Both the position numbers and the translations under genes were made by a program. 64,000 bases of DNA. It comes from DASZTV01 sp035548055 (GTDB lineage Bacteria > Actinomycetota > Actinomycetes > JAFAQI01). Below, piece by piece: positions 50,568 to 58,928 of the stretch. Below the pieces are notes generated by a model. It worked only from the letters and a program-made list of their open reading frames with translations. It was not told the origin of the DNA and searched no databases. Every line of letters starts with the position of its first letter. The stretch's first letter is position 1. The stretch lies in assembly GCA_035548055.1 (NCBI GenBank), contig DASZTL010000088.1:1-64000 (forward strand), given 5' to 3'.

Positions 50568-52790
50568 TCATGAACGAACAGACCGTACGACGAAGCCAAC
50601 GGGAAGCCGCGACAGGCGGATACGGCCCCGGCGCCAGGCAACGAAGGTCACAAGCCAGCAGATCGGGAGCATGACCGCTGCGGTTCGGGCGAGCCTGGTC
50701 CCGACCGCGGCCCAGTCGCGTCCCGACGGGGCGGGTTGTCGCGCCATGTCCATGCCTGGCATTCCCGACATGCCCATCGCGCGCAGCTGCGCGGTCGGGC
50801 GCACGCCGGCCGATTGCTCCGCGGCGAGCTCGATCGCCCGGGAGTACGGCAGCTTGGCGAGCGCCGTCGGCGTGGCGGGGCCGGTCGCCTCGTAATAGCC
50901 CGCCCGCTTCAGGGCGAGCGGGAGCCCGGTTGATCCGCCCTTCGTCACTGCGAACTGCGCCATCATCCCGTGGTCTTCGTGATCGAGCATGTGGCAATGG
51001 ACCATGAAGACACCGGTGTAGTCGGTGAACTTCGCGGCGACCTCGACCGACTGGCCGGGATCGATCTCCCAGGTGTCGACGAGACCTTTCTCCCATGGCG
51101 GTGGCGGTGAGCCGTTGACCTGGATCGTGTGCCACTGCTCTTCGTGGATGTGGATGTAGTGCGTGATCGTGCTGAGGTTCACCAGCAGCCAGGTCTGGGT
51201 CGAGCCGAGCGGCACGGTCTGGTCGATCCGCTTCGGGTCGTACGCCTGACCGTTGACGGTCCAGATCAGCCCCGCGCCGCCGTCCTGCAGCGCGCCGCCC
51301 AGCCCGAAGACCCACACCGCTGACGGCACCGTCGGCGCCTTGATCGGCGCAACCGTCGGGAGCTTCGCCGGGACGTGGCTGGCGTCTGCGGTCTTGCTGC
51401 CGACCCGGAACTGCATGATCGGCGCCTGCTCGGTGCCGATCGCACCGGGTGTGGTGCTCTTGCGCGCGATGCTGCGCAGCACGATGTTCTGGTGGGCGTG
51501 GTGAGCGAAGTTGACGATCACATCGGCCCGCTGTGATGGCCCGAGAACGATGTCCTTACGCACGAGCGGCTTCGGCAGCAGGCTGTCGCCCGTGCCGATC
51601 TGGGTGAACGACATCCCGCCGGAGAGGGCGAAGTCGTAGGAGGAGAAGTTCGACGCGTTGAGCAACCGCAGCCGGTAGCGCTGGGCCTTCACGTCGAAGT
51701 GCGGCGAGTAGGTTCCGTTGACGAGGATGTCCTGCCCGACCGTGGCGTCACCCGGCGGACTGTTCGCGCCGAGCAGCCCGGTGGAGGGGTTCGCGAACGG
51801 ATCGGTCAGCTGGTTCAAGCTGTCGAATGACCGGTCGGTCACCATCAAGGGCACGTCACGCTTGCCGCTGGGCAGGTGCAGCCGGTCCTGGCTCGCCGAG
51901 TGGATGAGGAACATCCCCTGCAGGCCGTACCAGTTGTCCCGGCCGGTCGTGCCCATGTGGTGATCGTGGTAGAAGTCGAACGCGGCCGGCTCCGGCTTCC
52001 CGGATTCCTTCAGCGGATAGATGTAGGTACGCCGTCCGCCGGGCTTGATCAGCTTCGAGGCGGGCTGTCCGTCGCTCGCGGAGGCGTGATGGTCGCCGTG
52101 CAGGTGGACGGTGATGTCCCCGATGTATCCGGGCAGGTGGTTGACGAACGTGACCTTCGTCTTGTGGCCGGCCGGCCGTTCGATCGTCGGTCCGGGGTAC
52201 ATCCCGTCGAAGGTCCACATGCGCGTCTTCGGGCCGTGCGGCAAGACCCGCACGTTGGCCTGACGCACCGGGATCGTGATGTGCGAGCCGGTGAGGACCT
52301 TGGGGATCCGCAGCGCGGACGGGAACTTGGGCGGTCCGGTCTTGATCGGCGGGTTGCCCTCCCCCTCGACGATCAGCTGACCGGTCATGTTCGGGTGGAA
52401 CTGGCAGTAGAACTGGTAGGTACCGGCTGGAAGCTTGTCGACGCCCTGCACCTGGACCGTCTTGCCGGGCAGAGCGTTGCCGTTGAACAGCGGGGAGCCG
52501 TCCGGCTTGCGCGCCACCGAGGTCACGGTGTGGGCGAGCTGGTCGAGGTTGACGAAGGTCAGCGATCCGCCGGTCGTCATCAGCGAGACCGCCGTGTAGT
52601 ACCCGGTCGAGGCCCCTCCCGGGCCTACGACGACCGCGCCCGACAGGGCTCCCGAGGCCGCGGCCGGCAGCGTGCGGACGGCCAGGTGCGGGCTGGCGGC
52701 GCTGGCGGCCAGCGGTGCCCCGACGTAGCCGGCGATCCCGAGCGTCAGGACGAAGGTCGCGACGAGGGGTCGCCAATGTCTGATCCGCAC
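50568..52790 (-). CDS. Membrane-anchored multicopper oxidase with an N-terminal plastocyanin-like domain
   Basis: A 740-residue exported enzyme: signal segment (about 1-32), a blue-copper domain (about 50-145) with His in LAHTVTS, Cys/His/Met in FYCQFHPNMTG, then a multicopper oxidase (about 165-620). Copper motifs: HLHGDHHA, YHDHHMG, HYIHIHEEQWH and HCHMLDHEDHGMM, the last holding the type-1 Cys. The C-terminus has a Met-rich stretch (MGMSGMPGMDM) and a membrane segment (about 705-725). Oxidation of Cu(I), Mn(II) or phenols are all possible; the Met-rich part favours copper handling. Confidence 0.9.
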   Translation of the reverse strand: MRIRHWRPLVATFVLTLGIAGYVGAPLAASAASPHLAVRTLPAAASGALSGAVVVGPGGASTGYYTAVSLMTTGGSLTFVNLDQLAHTVTSVARKPDGSPLFNGNALPGKTVQVQGVDKLPAGTYQFYCQFHPNMTGQLIVEGEGNPPIKTGPPKFPSALRIPKVLTGSHITIPVRQANVRVLPHGPKTRMWTFDGMYPGPTIERPAGHKTKVTFVNHLPGYIGDITVHLHGDHHASASDGQPASKLIKPGGRRTYIYPLKESGKPEPAAFDFYHDHHMGTTGRDNWYGLQGMFLIHSASQDRLHLPSGKRDVPLMVTDRSFDSLNQLTDPFANPSTGLLGANSPPGDATVGQDILVNGTYSPHFDVKAQRYRLRLLNASNFSSYDFALSGGMSFTQIGTGDSLLPKPLVRKDIVLGPSQRADVIVNFAHHAHQNIVLRSIARKSTTPGAIGTEQAPIMQFRVGSKTADASHVPAKLPTVAPIKAPTVPSAVWVFGLGGALQDGGAGLIWTVNGQAYDPKRIDQTVPLGSTQTWLLVNLSTITHYIHIHEEQWHTIQVNGSPPPPWEKGLVDTWEIDPGQSVEVAAKFTDYTGVFMVHCHMLDHEDHGMMAQFAVTKGGSTGLPLALKRAGYYEATGPATPTALAKLPYSRAIELAAEQSAGVRPTAQLRAMGMSGMPGMDMARQPAPSGRDWAAVGTRLARTAAVMLPICWLVTFVAWRRGRIRLSRLPVGFVVRSVRS

Positions 52791-52901
52791 CTGTTACCTG
52801 TTCGCCGGGGTGTCGCGTGAAGCCTGCATGTCAGTGTGTCGTAGCGGGGCGATTTGCCCGTTTTCGGGGTACAGAACGTCGTTCGATAGGATCAAAGATC
52901 C

Positions 52902-54266
52902 GTGCGCGCATCCCTGTCGCGCCAGCGAATGAGGTGCGGCAGCCGCGTGGTCAATCCTTCCCCCGAGAAGTCGCGCTCTGCGCACCCCGAAAACTCGCGC
53001 TCTGCGCCCGAGACACTACGCATCGCGCTGCTGTCCTACCGCAGCAAGCCGCACTGCGGCGGCCAAGGCGTCTACGTCCGCCACGTGTCGCGGGAACTGG
53101 TCGAGCTCGGTCATCACGTCGAGGTCATCAGCGGGCAACCGTACCCGGAGCTCGATGCCGGGCCTGCGCTGACCAAGCTGGCGAGCCTCGACCTCTACCG
53201 CGAGCCGGACCCGTTCCGGATTCCCAGGCCGCGCGAGTACCGCGACTGGATTGATGTCCTCGAGTTCCTGCACATGGGGACCGGCGGGTTTCCCGAGCCG
53301 CTGACGTTCTCGCTGCGGGCGGCGCGGCTGCTCAAGGCACGGATCGCCGACTTCGATGTGGTGCACGACAACCAGACGCTCGGCTACGGGATGCTGCACG
53401 TTCAGAGGATTCTGCCGCTGATCGCGACGATCCATCATCCGGTGAGCGTCGATCGCGTCGTCGAGATCGCAAACGCCCAGGGCATCCGGCAGAAGCTCGG
53501 CAAGCGTCGCTGGTATGCCTTCACCAAGATGCAGGGCAAGGTCGCGAGCCGGCTCTCCTCGATCGTCACCGTGTCGACGAACTCCGGCCAGGACATCGCC
53601 CGCGACTTCAAGGTGGACCCCTCGGTGATGCGCGTCGTCCCGATCGGCGTCGACACCGACACGTTCCGTCCGCCGAAGGCGCCGCGCGTCCCCGGCCGGA
53701 TCGTCGCGGTCTCCAGCTCCGACTCCCCGATCAAGGGGGTGAAGGTGCTGCTCGAGGCGGTCGCGAAGGTGCGGACCGGCCACGACGTCGAGCTCGTCGT
53801 CGTCGGCAAGCCGAACCCCGACGGGCCGGTTGCCCGCGCCGTGAAGGACCTGGGTCTCGCGGACACCGTTCGCTTCGTCTCGGGACTGTCCAATGAGGCG
53901 ATCGCCGAGTTGTACGGCTCGGCTGAAGTCGCCGTCGTGCCGTCGCTGTACGAGGGCTTCTCCATCCCCGCGGTCGAGGCGATGGCATGCGCGACGCCGC
54001 TGATCGCGACGACCGGCGGAGCGCTGCCCGAGGTCTGCGGCACCGATGGCACGAGCGCGGTCCTCGTCGAGCCGGGAAACCCCGCCGATCTCGCCGACGC
54101 GCTGGATGCACTGCTGAGCGATGACGCGCGGCGAAAGGCGATCGGCAAGGCCGGCCGCAAGCGGATCGAGACGTCGTACACCTGGCGTCGCGTCGCCGAG
54201 TCGATGGTGGAGGTGTACCGAGAGGCGATCGACCGTCGCCGGACCGAAACCGCCGCGAGCAGCTGA
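52902..54266 (+). CDS. Family 4 glycosyltransferase
   Basis: A GT-B glycosyltransferase of 454 residues: N-terminal acceptor domain (RIALLSYRSKPHCGGQGVYVRHVSRELVELGHHVEVISG) and C-terminal donor domain with EGFSIPAVEAMACATPLIAT, the E-x7-E motif of retaining GT4 enzymes. The first 35 residues are not conserved-looking. A TAGGAT at 52887-52892 ends nine bases before GTG 52902, as in leaderless actinobacterial mRNAs, which supports this start. First of four plus-strand genes with overlaps or minimal gaps (GT4, methyltransferase, cyclase-fold protein, SDR). Confidence 0.88.
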   Translation: MRASLSRQRMRCGSRVVNPSPEKSRSAHPENSRSAPETLRIALLSYRSKPHCGGQGVYVRHVSRELVELGHHVEVISGQPYPELDAGPALTKLASLDLYREPDPFRIPRPREYRDWIDVLEFLHMGTGGFPEPLTFSLRAARLLKARIADFDVVHDNQTLGYGMLHVQRILPLIATIHHPVSVDRVVEIANAQGIRQKLGKRRWYAFTKMQGKVASRLSSIVTVSTNSGQDIARDFKVDPSVMRVVPIGVDTDTFRPPKAPRVPGRIVAVSSSDSPIKGVKVLLEAVAKVRTGHDVELVVVGKPNPDGPVARAVKDLGLADTVRFVSGLSNEAIAELYGSAEVAVVPSLYEGFSIPAVEAMACATPLIATTGGALPEVCGTDGTSAVLVEPGNPADLADALDALLSDDARRKAIGKAGRKRIETSYTWRRVAESMVEVYREAIDRRRTETAASS

Positions 54267-54997
54267 TGCTGACCGTCGACTTCGAGCAGTTCCCGATCGC
54301 CCCGGGCGAGCGGGTGCTCGACCTCGGCTGCGGCGGTGGGCGTCACGCCTTCGAGCTCTACCGGCGCGGCGCCGAGGTCGTCGCCTGCGACTACAGCCTC
54401 GACGAGCTGCGTCAGGTCGCCACGATGTTCTACGCGATGAGCACGAGCGGCGAGGCGCCCGAGGGCGCTTCGGCGAAGGTCGTGCGCGGCGACATCGGCT
54501 GCCTGCCGTTTCCCGACGCGTCGTTCGACGCGGTGATCGTCGCGGAGGTGCTCGAGCACATTCCTGAGGACGAGCGGGCGATGGGTGAGATCTCCCGGAT
54601 CCTCAAGCCCGGCGGCCGGCTCGCCGTGACCGTGCCGCGCTGGTGGCCGGAGCAGATCAACTGGGCACTGCCGGGTGAGTACCAAGGCGTTCCCGGCGGT
54701 CACATCCGCATCTATCGCGGTGACCAGCTCAAGCAGCGGCTGACCGAGGCCGGCGTGGTGCCACGCGCCCAGCACCACGCGCATGCGCTGCACTCGCCGT
54801 ACTGGTGGCTCAACTGCACATTCGGTCGCGAGAGCCTGCCGTCGCGGCTCTACAACAAGGTGCTCGTCTGGGACATCATGTCCGCGCCGTGGATCACGCG
54901 CACTGCGGAGAAGCTGCTCAACCCGGTCATGGGCAAGAGTCTCGTGGTGTACGCCGACAAGCCAGCTGACTCCGGGGCGCCCAGTGCCGCGGCGTAG
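54266..54997 (+). CDS. Class I SAM-dependent methyltransferase
   Basis: A 243-residue methyltransferase (Methyltransf_11 type) with SAM motif RVLDLGCGGGRHAFEL (residues 16-31), GDIGCLPFPDASFDAVIVAEVLEHI and LKPGGRLAVTVPRWWPE. The ATG overlaps the GT4 stop by one base (TGATG). Substrate unknown; from the context, a lipid- or sugar-linked intermediate. Confidence 0.88.
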   Translation: MLTVDFEQFPIAPGERVLDLGCGGGRHAFELYRRGAEVVACDYSLDELRQVATMFYAMSTSGEAPEGASAKVVRGDIGCLPFPDASFDAVIVAEVLEHIPEDERAMGEISRILKPGGRLAVTVPRWWPEQINWALPGEYQGVPGGHIRIYRGDQLKQRLTEAGVVPRAQHHAHALHSPYWWLNCTFGRESLPSRLYNKVLVWDIMSAPWITRTAEKLLNPVMGKSLVVYADKPADSGAPSAAA

Positions 54998-55004
54998 CGC
55001 GTTG

Positions 55005-56078
55005 GTGGTCCCGTCTGTCGACGGGATCATCACGGCCGAGCAAGTGCGCGAGACCGCCGAGTCGATCGCACGGGCGCAGGAGCCTGACGGCGCGATCCCG
55101 TGGTTCGTCGGCGGGCACTGCGATCCGTGGGACCACATCGAGGGTGCGATGGCGATGACTGTCGCCGGGCTCAAGGAGCCGGTTGCGGCCGCGTACGAGT
55201 GGCTGCGTCGTACTCAGCGGCCGGACGGCTCATGGGCGTCGAAGGTCACCGGCGGCGTCGTCGAGGACGCGACGTTCGAGACCAACCAGTGCGCCTACAT
55301 CGCCGTTGGTGCCTGGCATCACTTCCTGGTGACGGGGGACGACGAAGAGCTCGAGCGGATGTGGCCGCACGTGAAGCTCGGCCTCGACCTGGTCACCTCT
55401 TACGCGAGCGAGCGCGGCGAGATCGCATGGTCGGTGACACCTGACGGCGACGAACGCGACGGCGGCCCGCTGCTGACCGGATCGTCCTCCACGTATCACT
55501 CGCTTCGCTGCGGGCTTGCCCTCGCGGATCACTTCGACGAGCCGCAGCCGGAGTGGGAGATCGCGGCGGGCCGGCTCGAGCACCTGATCGCCGAGCATCC
55601 GGACGTGTTCGCCGAGAAGGACCGCTTCTCGATGGACTGGTACTACCCCGTGCTCGGCGGCGCCCTCCGCGGGCAGGCCGCGATCGAGCGGTTCCGGACG
55701 CGATGGGACCGCTACGTCGTCCCCGGCCTCGGGATTCGCTGCGTCGACGACGAGCCGTGGGTGACCGGCGCGGAGTCGGCCGAGTGCGTGATGGCGCTGG
55801 ACACGGTGGACATGCGGGAAGAGGCGCTGCGGCTGTTCGCCGACATCCAGCACATGCGGGCCGCGGATGGCTCCTTCTGGACCGGCTGGCAGTTCGAGGC
55901 GCAGGTCAACTGGCCGGCGGAGCAGTCGACCTGGACCGCAGCTGCCGTTGTGCTCGCCACGGACGCCCTGTCGCGCTCGACGCCGGCGAGTGGCATCTTC
56001 CGAGGCGGCGACCTACCGCACCCGGTACGGATCGAGACGACCGCCTGCGGCTGCGAGACCCCCGCGAACTCCCGCTGA
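55005..56078 (+). CDS. Squalene-cyclase/prenyltransferase-fold protein
   Basis: A protein of about 357 residues built of alpha-helical repeats with QW-like motifs: QEPDGAIPW, QRPDGSW (a perfect QxxxGxW) and AADGSFWTGW. These belong to the alpha/alpha barrel fold of terpene cyclases and protein prenyltransferases. The catalytic DxDD of squalene-hopene cyclases is not seen, so it may bind a prenyl or glycan substrate without cyclising it. The start is uncertain: GTG 55005 is used; TTG 55002 and GTG 54984 are also in frame. It lies seven bases after the methyltransferase stop. Confidence 0.75.
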   Translation: MVPSVDGIITAEQVRETAESIARAQEPDGAIPWFVGGHCDPWDHIEGAMAMTVAGLKEPVAAAYEWLRRTQRPDGSWASKVTGGVVEDATFETNQCAYIAVGAWHHFLVTGDDEELERMWPHVKLGLDLVTSYASERGEIAWSVTPDGDERDGGPLLTGSSSTYHSLRCGLALADHFDEPQPEWEIAAGRLEHLIAEHPDVFAEKDRFSMDWYYPVLGGALRGQAAIERFRTRWDRYVVPGLGIRCVDDEPWVTGAESAECVMALDTVDMREEALRLFADIQHMRAADGSFWTGWQFEAQVNWPAEQSTWTAAAVVLATDALSRSTPASGIFRGGDLPHPVRIETTACGCETPANSR

Positions 56079-56080
56079 TC

Positions 56081-56923
56081 TTGGCCAGATCCGTACTTCT
56101 CACCGGCGCCTCTCGGGGCATCGGACGCGCGGCCGTCGGGCGGCTTGCAGGCGAGGGCTGGAACGTGTTCGCCGGCGTCCGGCAGCCGGCCGATGGCGAG
56201 TCGTTGACGGACGAGTTCGGCGCGGCAGTCACTCCGGTCGTGCTGGACGTGACCGATGCCCAGCACATCGCGGGGCTCCCGGCGCAGCTGCCGGGCTCGC
56301 TCGACGCCGTCGTCAACAACGCGGGCGTCGTGGTTGGCGGGCCGGTCGAGGGACTCCCACTGGAGGATCTGCGGCATCAGCTGGAGGTCAACGTCGTCGG
56401 GCAGGTTGCGGTGACGCAGGCGGTCCTGCCGCTGCTACGGGCCTCCCGGGGCCGGGTCGTGTTCGTGTCCTCGCTGTCGGGCAAGATCGCCACGCCGATG
56501 ACCGGGGCGTACAACGCCTCGAAGTTCGCCCTCGAGGCGATCGCCGACTCGCTGCGGAACGAGCTGTGGCCGTGGCGAATCGACGTGTCGGTGGTCGAGC
56601 CCGCGCAGACCGACACCGACATGTGGCGGGCCGCGGACGACCAGCTCGAAGCGACCGTCGCCGGAGTCGCACCCGAGCAGCGGGAGCTGTACGCGCAGCA
56701 CATCGAAGGCATGCGCCGGATGATCCCGAGAGCCCAGCGGATCGCAGCGCCGCCGGCGGGCGTCGCCGATGCCATCGTGCGGGCGCTGACCGACCGGCGT
56801 CCGCGTCCGCGCTACATCGTTGGCGCGGGTCCGCGGGTTCAATACGCACTGGCAAAGCGAATGCCGACCACCGTCCTGGACGGCGTGCTCCGCCGCCAGT
56901 CCGGCATCACTCGCCGCTACTAG
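56081..56923 (+). CDS. Short-chain dehydrogenase/reductase
   Basis: A 280-residue SDR: cofactor motif TGASRGIG (residues 8-15), NNAGV, catalytic Ser (FVSSLSG), YNASK with Tyr and Lys. TTG start at 56081, two bases after the preceding stop. The chemistry is NAD(P)-dependent oxidation or reduction of a hydroxyl/keto group; the substrate probably belongs to the locus product. Its stop overlaps the convergent methyltransferase gene by four bases. Confidence 0.88.
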   Translation: MARSVLLTGASRGIGRAAVGRLAGEGWNVFAGVRQPADGESLTDEFGAAVTPVVLDVTDAQHIAGLPAQLPGSLDAVVNNAGVVVGGPVEGLPLEDLRHQLEVNVVGQVAVTQAVLPLLRASRGRVVFVSSLSGKIATPMTGAYNASKFALEAIADSLRNELWPWRIDVSVVEPAQTDTDMWRAADDQLEATVAGVAPEQRELYAQHIEGMRRMIPRAQRIAAPPAGVADAIVRALTDRRPRPRYIVGAGPRVQYALAKRMPTTVLDGVLRRQSGITRRY

Positions 56924-57570
56924 CGGCGAAGCACGCGGAGGCTTCCGACCCGGCGGACTTCCTTGAAGCCATCGTCGATCGCTCGTTGGTAGACGTGAAA
57001 CGGCGCCTGCCCGCCGTCCTTCGGATCGGGGAACACGTCGTGGATCGCGAGCACCCCGCCCGTCATCACGAAGCCCGACCAGTTCGCGTAGTCGGCCTGC
57101 GCGTGCTCCTCGGAGTGCCCGCCGTCGATGAACAGCATCGCCAGTGGTGTCGACCACAACACGGCGGCCGTGGGGCTCTTCGCGATCACCGCGGTCACGG
57201 TGTCTTCGAGGCCGGCCGCGTGCATCGTCCGGCGAAAGAACGGCAGCGTGTCCATCAAGCCGGTCGCCGGGTCGACCACTTCGCTGTCGTGGTGCTCCCA
57301 GCCGGCCTGGTTCTCCTCCGACCCACGGTGGTGGTCGATCGTGACGACGTTGCCGTCGCGGGCTTCGGCGGCTGCGCCTAGCCACGTCGCGGACTTGCCG
57401 CAGTAGGTGCCGATCTCGAGGATCGGGCCGTACGGCGCCATCGCCCAAGCCGCGTCGTACAGCGCCTCCGCCTCGTCCTCCGGCATGAAGCCCTTCGCCT
57501 CGTCGGCCACTCGCTTGCGATCGGCATCGATGCGGTCAGGTGCGGGTGCGGCGGGATCTTCCACGCCCAC
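56920..57570 (-). CDS. Class I SAM methyltransferase (Methyltransf_24-like)
   Basis: A 216-residue protein with SAM motif PILEIGTYCGKSATWLG (about 49-65), VVTIDHHRGSEENQ and the acidic FIDGGHSEEHAQADY. This pattern is found in Methyltransf_24 and cephalosporin-hydroxylase-like enzymes. It lies convergent to the SDR with a four-base overlap and probably belongs functionally to the same locus. Substrate unknown. Confidence 0.82.
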   Translation of the reverse strand: MGVEDPAAPAPDRIDADRKRVADEAKGFMPEDEAEALYDAAWAMAPYGPILEIGTYCGKSATWLGAAAEARDGNVVTIDHHRGSEENQAGWEHHDSEVVDPATGLMDTLPFFRRTMHAAGLEDTVTAVIAKSPTAAVLWSTPLAMLFIDGGHSEEHAQADYANWSGFVMTGGVLAIHDVFPDPKDGGQAPFHVYQRAIDDGFKEVRRVGSLRVLRR

Positions 57571-57580
57571 GACAGTAGAG

Positions 57581-57628
57581 ACTTGTCAGGCCCTCAAGGC
57601 GCCAGGGGCGGTTGAGGGCCTGACAAGT
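57581..57628. terminator. Perfect 17-bp inverted repeat, likely terminator
   Basis: ACTTGTCAGGCCCTCAA (57581-57597) and TTGAGGGCCTGACAAGT (57612-57628) flank a 14-base loop. It begins 10 bp upstream of the methyltransferase start and 16 bp after the stop of the anti-sigma-like gene. A U-tract is missing, as in many actinobacterial terminators. A protein-binding role is also possible. Confidence 0.6.
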
Positions 57629-57643
57629 CAGGGAAGTGGGTGA

Positions 57644-58309
57644 TCAGCCGCGGGCGTGGACCGCGTCTCCGGTCACGTGGACTCCTTCGGCGAAGGACAC
57701 CAGCTGGTCGGCCGTCCAGTGCAACGCGGGCGGCGCCTGGATGTCGATGCCGAAGCCGTTCGGCGCGTTGTATCGCAGGATCAGCGTCCCGGCCTGGTTG
57801 TCGACGTGGCCAGGCTGACCGTTGACGGTGACCGGGTCGCCCGGGCCGAGCCCGTGCTCGTCGGCGGACGACGTCAGCACGGCGAGCTTGTCGACGAACA
57901 CACTCGGGTCGTCGTCGGTCGATCCGTTTGCAGTGACGAGCAACGCGTACTGCGTCGACGTCGACAGGTGCCAGCCGGCCGGGACCCGGTCCACGGTGAA
58001 GCCCTCGAGCTGCTTGCCGGTGTAGGCGACGAGGTTGACGGCGCTTGCCGCGTGATGCGCCTTGATGTGGTGGGCAGGGCCGGCGTCGTTCGTCGCGGCG
58101 GAGCCGCCACCGGTCTGGGTCGCCGCCACCGCGACGACGACGCCGACGGCGAGCGTGCCGGTGGCGAAGACGGAGCGTCGTACGACGCTGCGGCGGTGTG
58201 CCCGGACCAGGGCCGTGCGACCACGGGCGAGGTCGCCCTCGATCGTCGCCGCGTCCGGCTCCGGCGTGTCCGGTGAGATGGATCGAAACAGATCAGTGAT
58301 GTCGCTCAT
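57644..58309 (-). CDS. Membrane-anchored protein paired with a SigE-type sigma factor (putative anti-sigma)
   Basis: A 221-residue protein with a cytoplasmic N-terminus of about 45 residues, one membrane segment (about 46-64, VFATGTLAVGVVVAVAAT) and a secreted part of about 150 residues without a recognised family. It overlaps the sigma gene by four bases (ATGA). Many SigE-family genes are followed by such single-pass proteins, which are taken as anti-sigma factors. No ZAS motif is present, so the mechanism would differ from that of RsmA. Confidence 0.65.
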   Translation of the reverse strand: MSDITDLFRSISPDTPEPDAATIEGDLARGRTALVRAHRRSVVRRSVFATGTLAVGVVVAVAATQTGGGSAATNDAGPAHHIKAHHAASAVNLVAYTGKQLEGFTVDRVPAGWHLSTSTQYALLVTANGSTDDDPSVFVDKLAVLTSSADEHGLGPGDPVTVNGQPGHVDNQAGTLILRYNAPNGFGIDIQAPPALHWTADQLVSFAEGVHVTGDAVHARG

Positions 58310-58854
58310 GAAGTCCTCGCAGTCGCAGGTTCGTCGTGGCCGACCGGCGCGGCCAAGGCGACGCCGTCGGCGATGAGTGCCTCACGGAGCTGGGTCAGCC
58401 CACGTGAGGTCTGGCTCTTGACGGTGCCCTCGCTGCAGCCGAGTGCCTCCGCCGTCTCGGTCACCGACAGCTCGCACAGGTGCCGCAGGATCACGGCGGC
58501 CCGCATCCGCGCCGGCAGCGCGGAGAGAGCGGCGAACACGGTGGTCTCCGTTTCGGTCGCAGGTGGATCGTGCGCCGGGATGTCGGGAAGCTCGGCTCGG
58601 GCCTGCTCGAAGCGATGTGCCGCCGCGCGCCGGGTGTCGATCAGCGCGTTGACGAGCGCCTTGCGGGCATAGGCGTCGACGGTCTCCGATCTGACCCGGG
58701 GCCAGGCGACGTACATCCGCATCAACGCGGTTTGGACCAGGTCCTCTGCCGCGTGGTGATCGCCGGCCGCGAGGAACGTCGCCGTGCGTACCAGCTGCCC
58801 ACGTCGGGCTTCCACGTACGCGCGGAACTGAACGTCACGCTCCGTCGTCACCAT
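58306..58854 (-). CDS. SigE-family (ECF) RNA polymerase sigma factor
   Basis: A 182-residue sigma factor: region 2 (about 8-75; FRAYVEARRGQLVRTATFLAAGDHHAAEDLVQTALMRMYVAW) and region 4 (about 108-160; LSALPARMRAAVILRHLCELSVTETAEALGCSEGTVKSQTSRGL). Typical of the actinobacterial SigE-like ECF group. ATG 58854 has AAGGA upstream; a longer open frame upstream lacks signals. Followed by its candidate anti-sigma gene. Confidence 0.9.
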   Translation of the reverse strand: MVTTERDVQFRAYVEARRGQLVRTATFLAAGDHHAAEDLVQTALMRMYVAWPRVRSETVDAYARKALVNALIDTRRAAAHRFEQARAELPDIPAHDPPATETETTVFAALSALPARMRAAVILRHLCELSVTETAEALGCSEGTVKSQTSRGLTQLREALIADGVALAAPVGHDEPATARTS

Positions 58855-58928
58855 GCAGTCCTTGCCTTTCGCTCTCCCCACCCTTCTACGAACCGGCGGC
58901 GGGGAAGGTTGCATCGTGGCGAAGGCAA

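Noticed and set aside
49244..50674. 476-codon plus-strand open frame opposite the beta-helix gene
   Set aside because: Asp/Val/Arg-rich composition of a mirror frame; the minus strand has signal peptide and regular beta-helix repeats.
56990..57005. ACGTGAAAC near 56993 as a third parS site
   Set aside because: Only one half of the palindrome is present, so it does not qualify.
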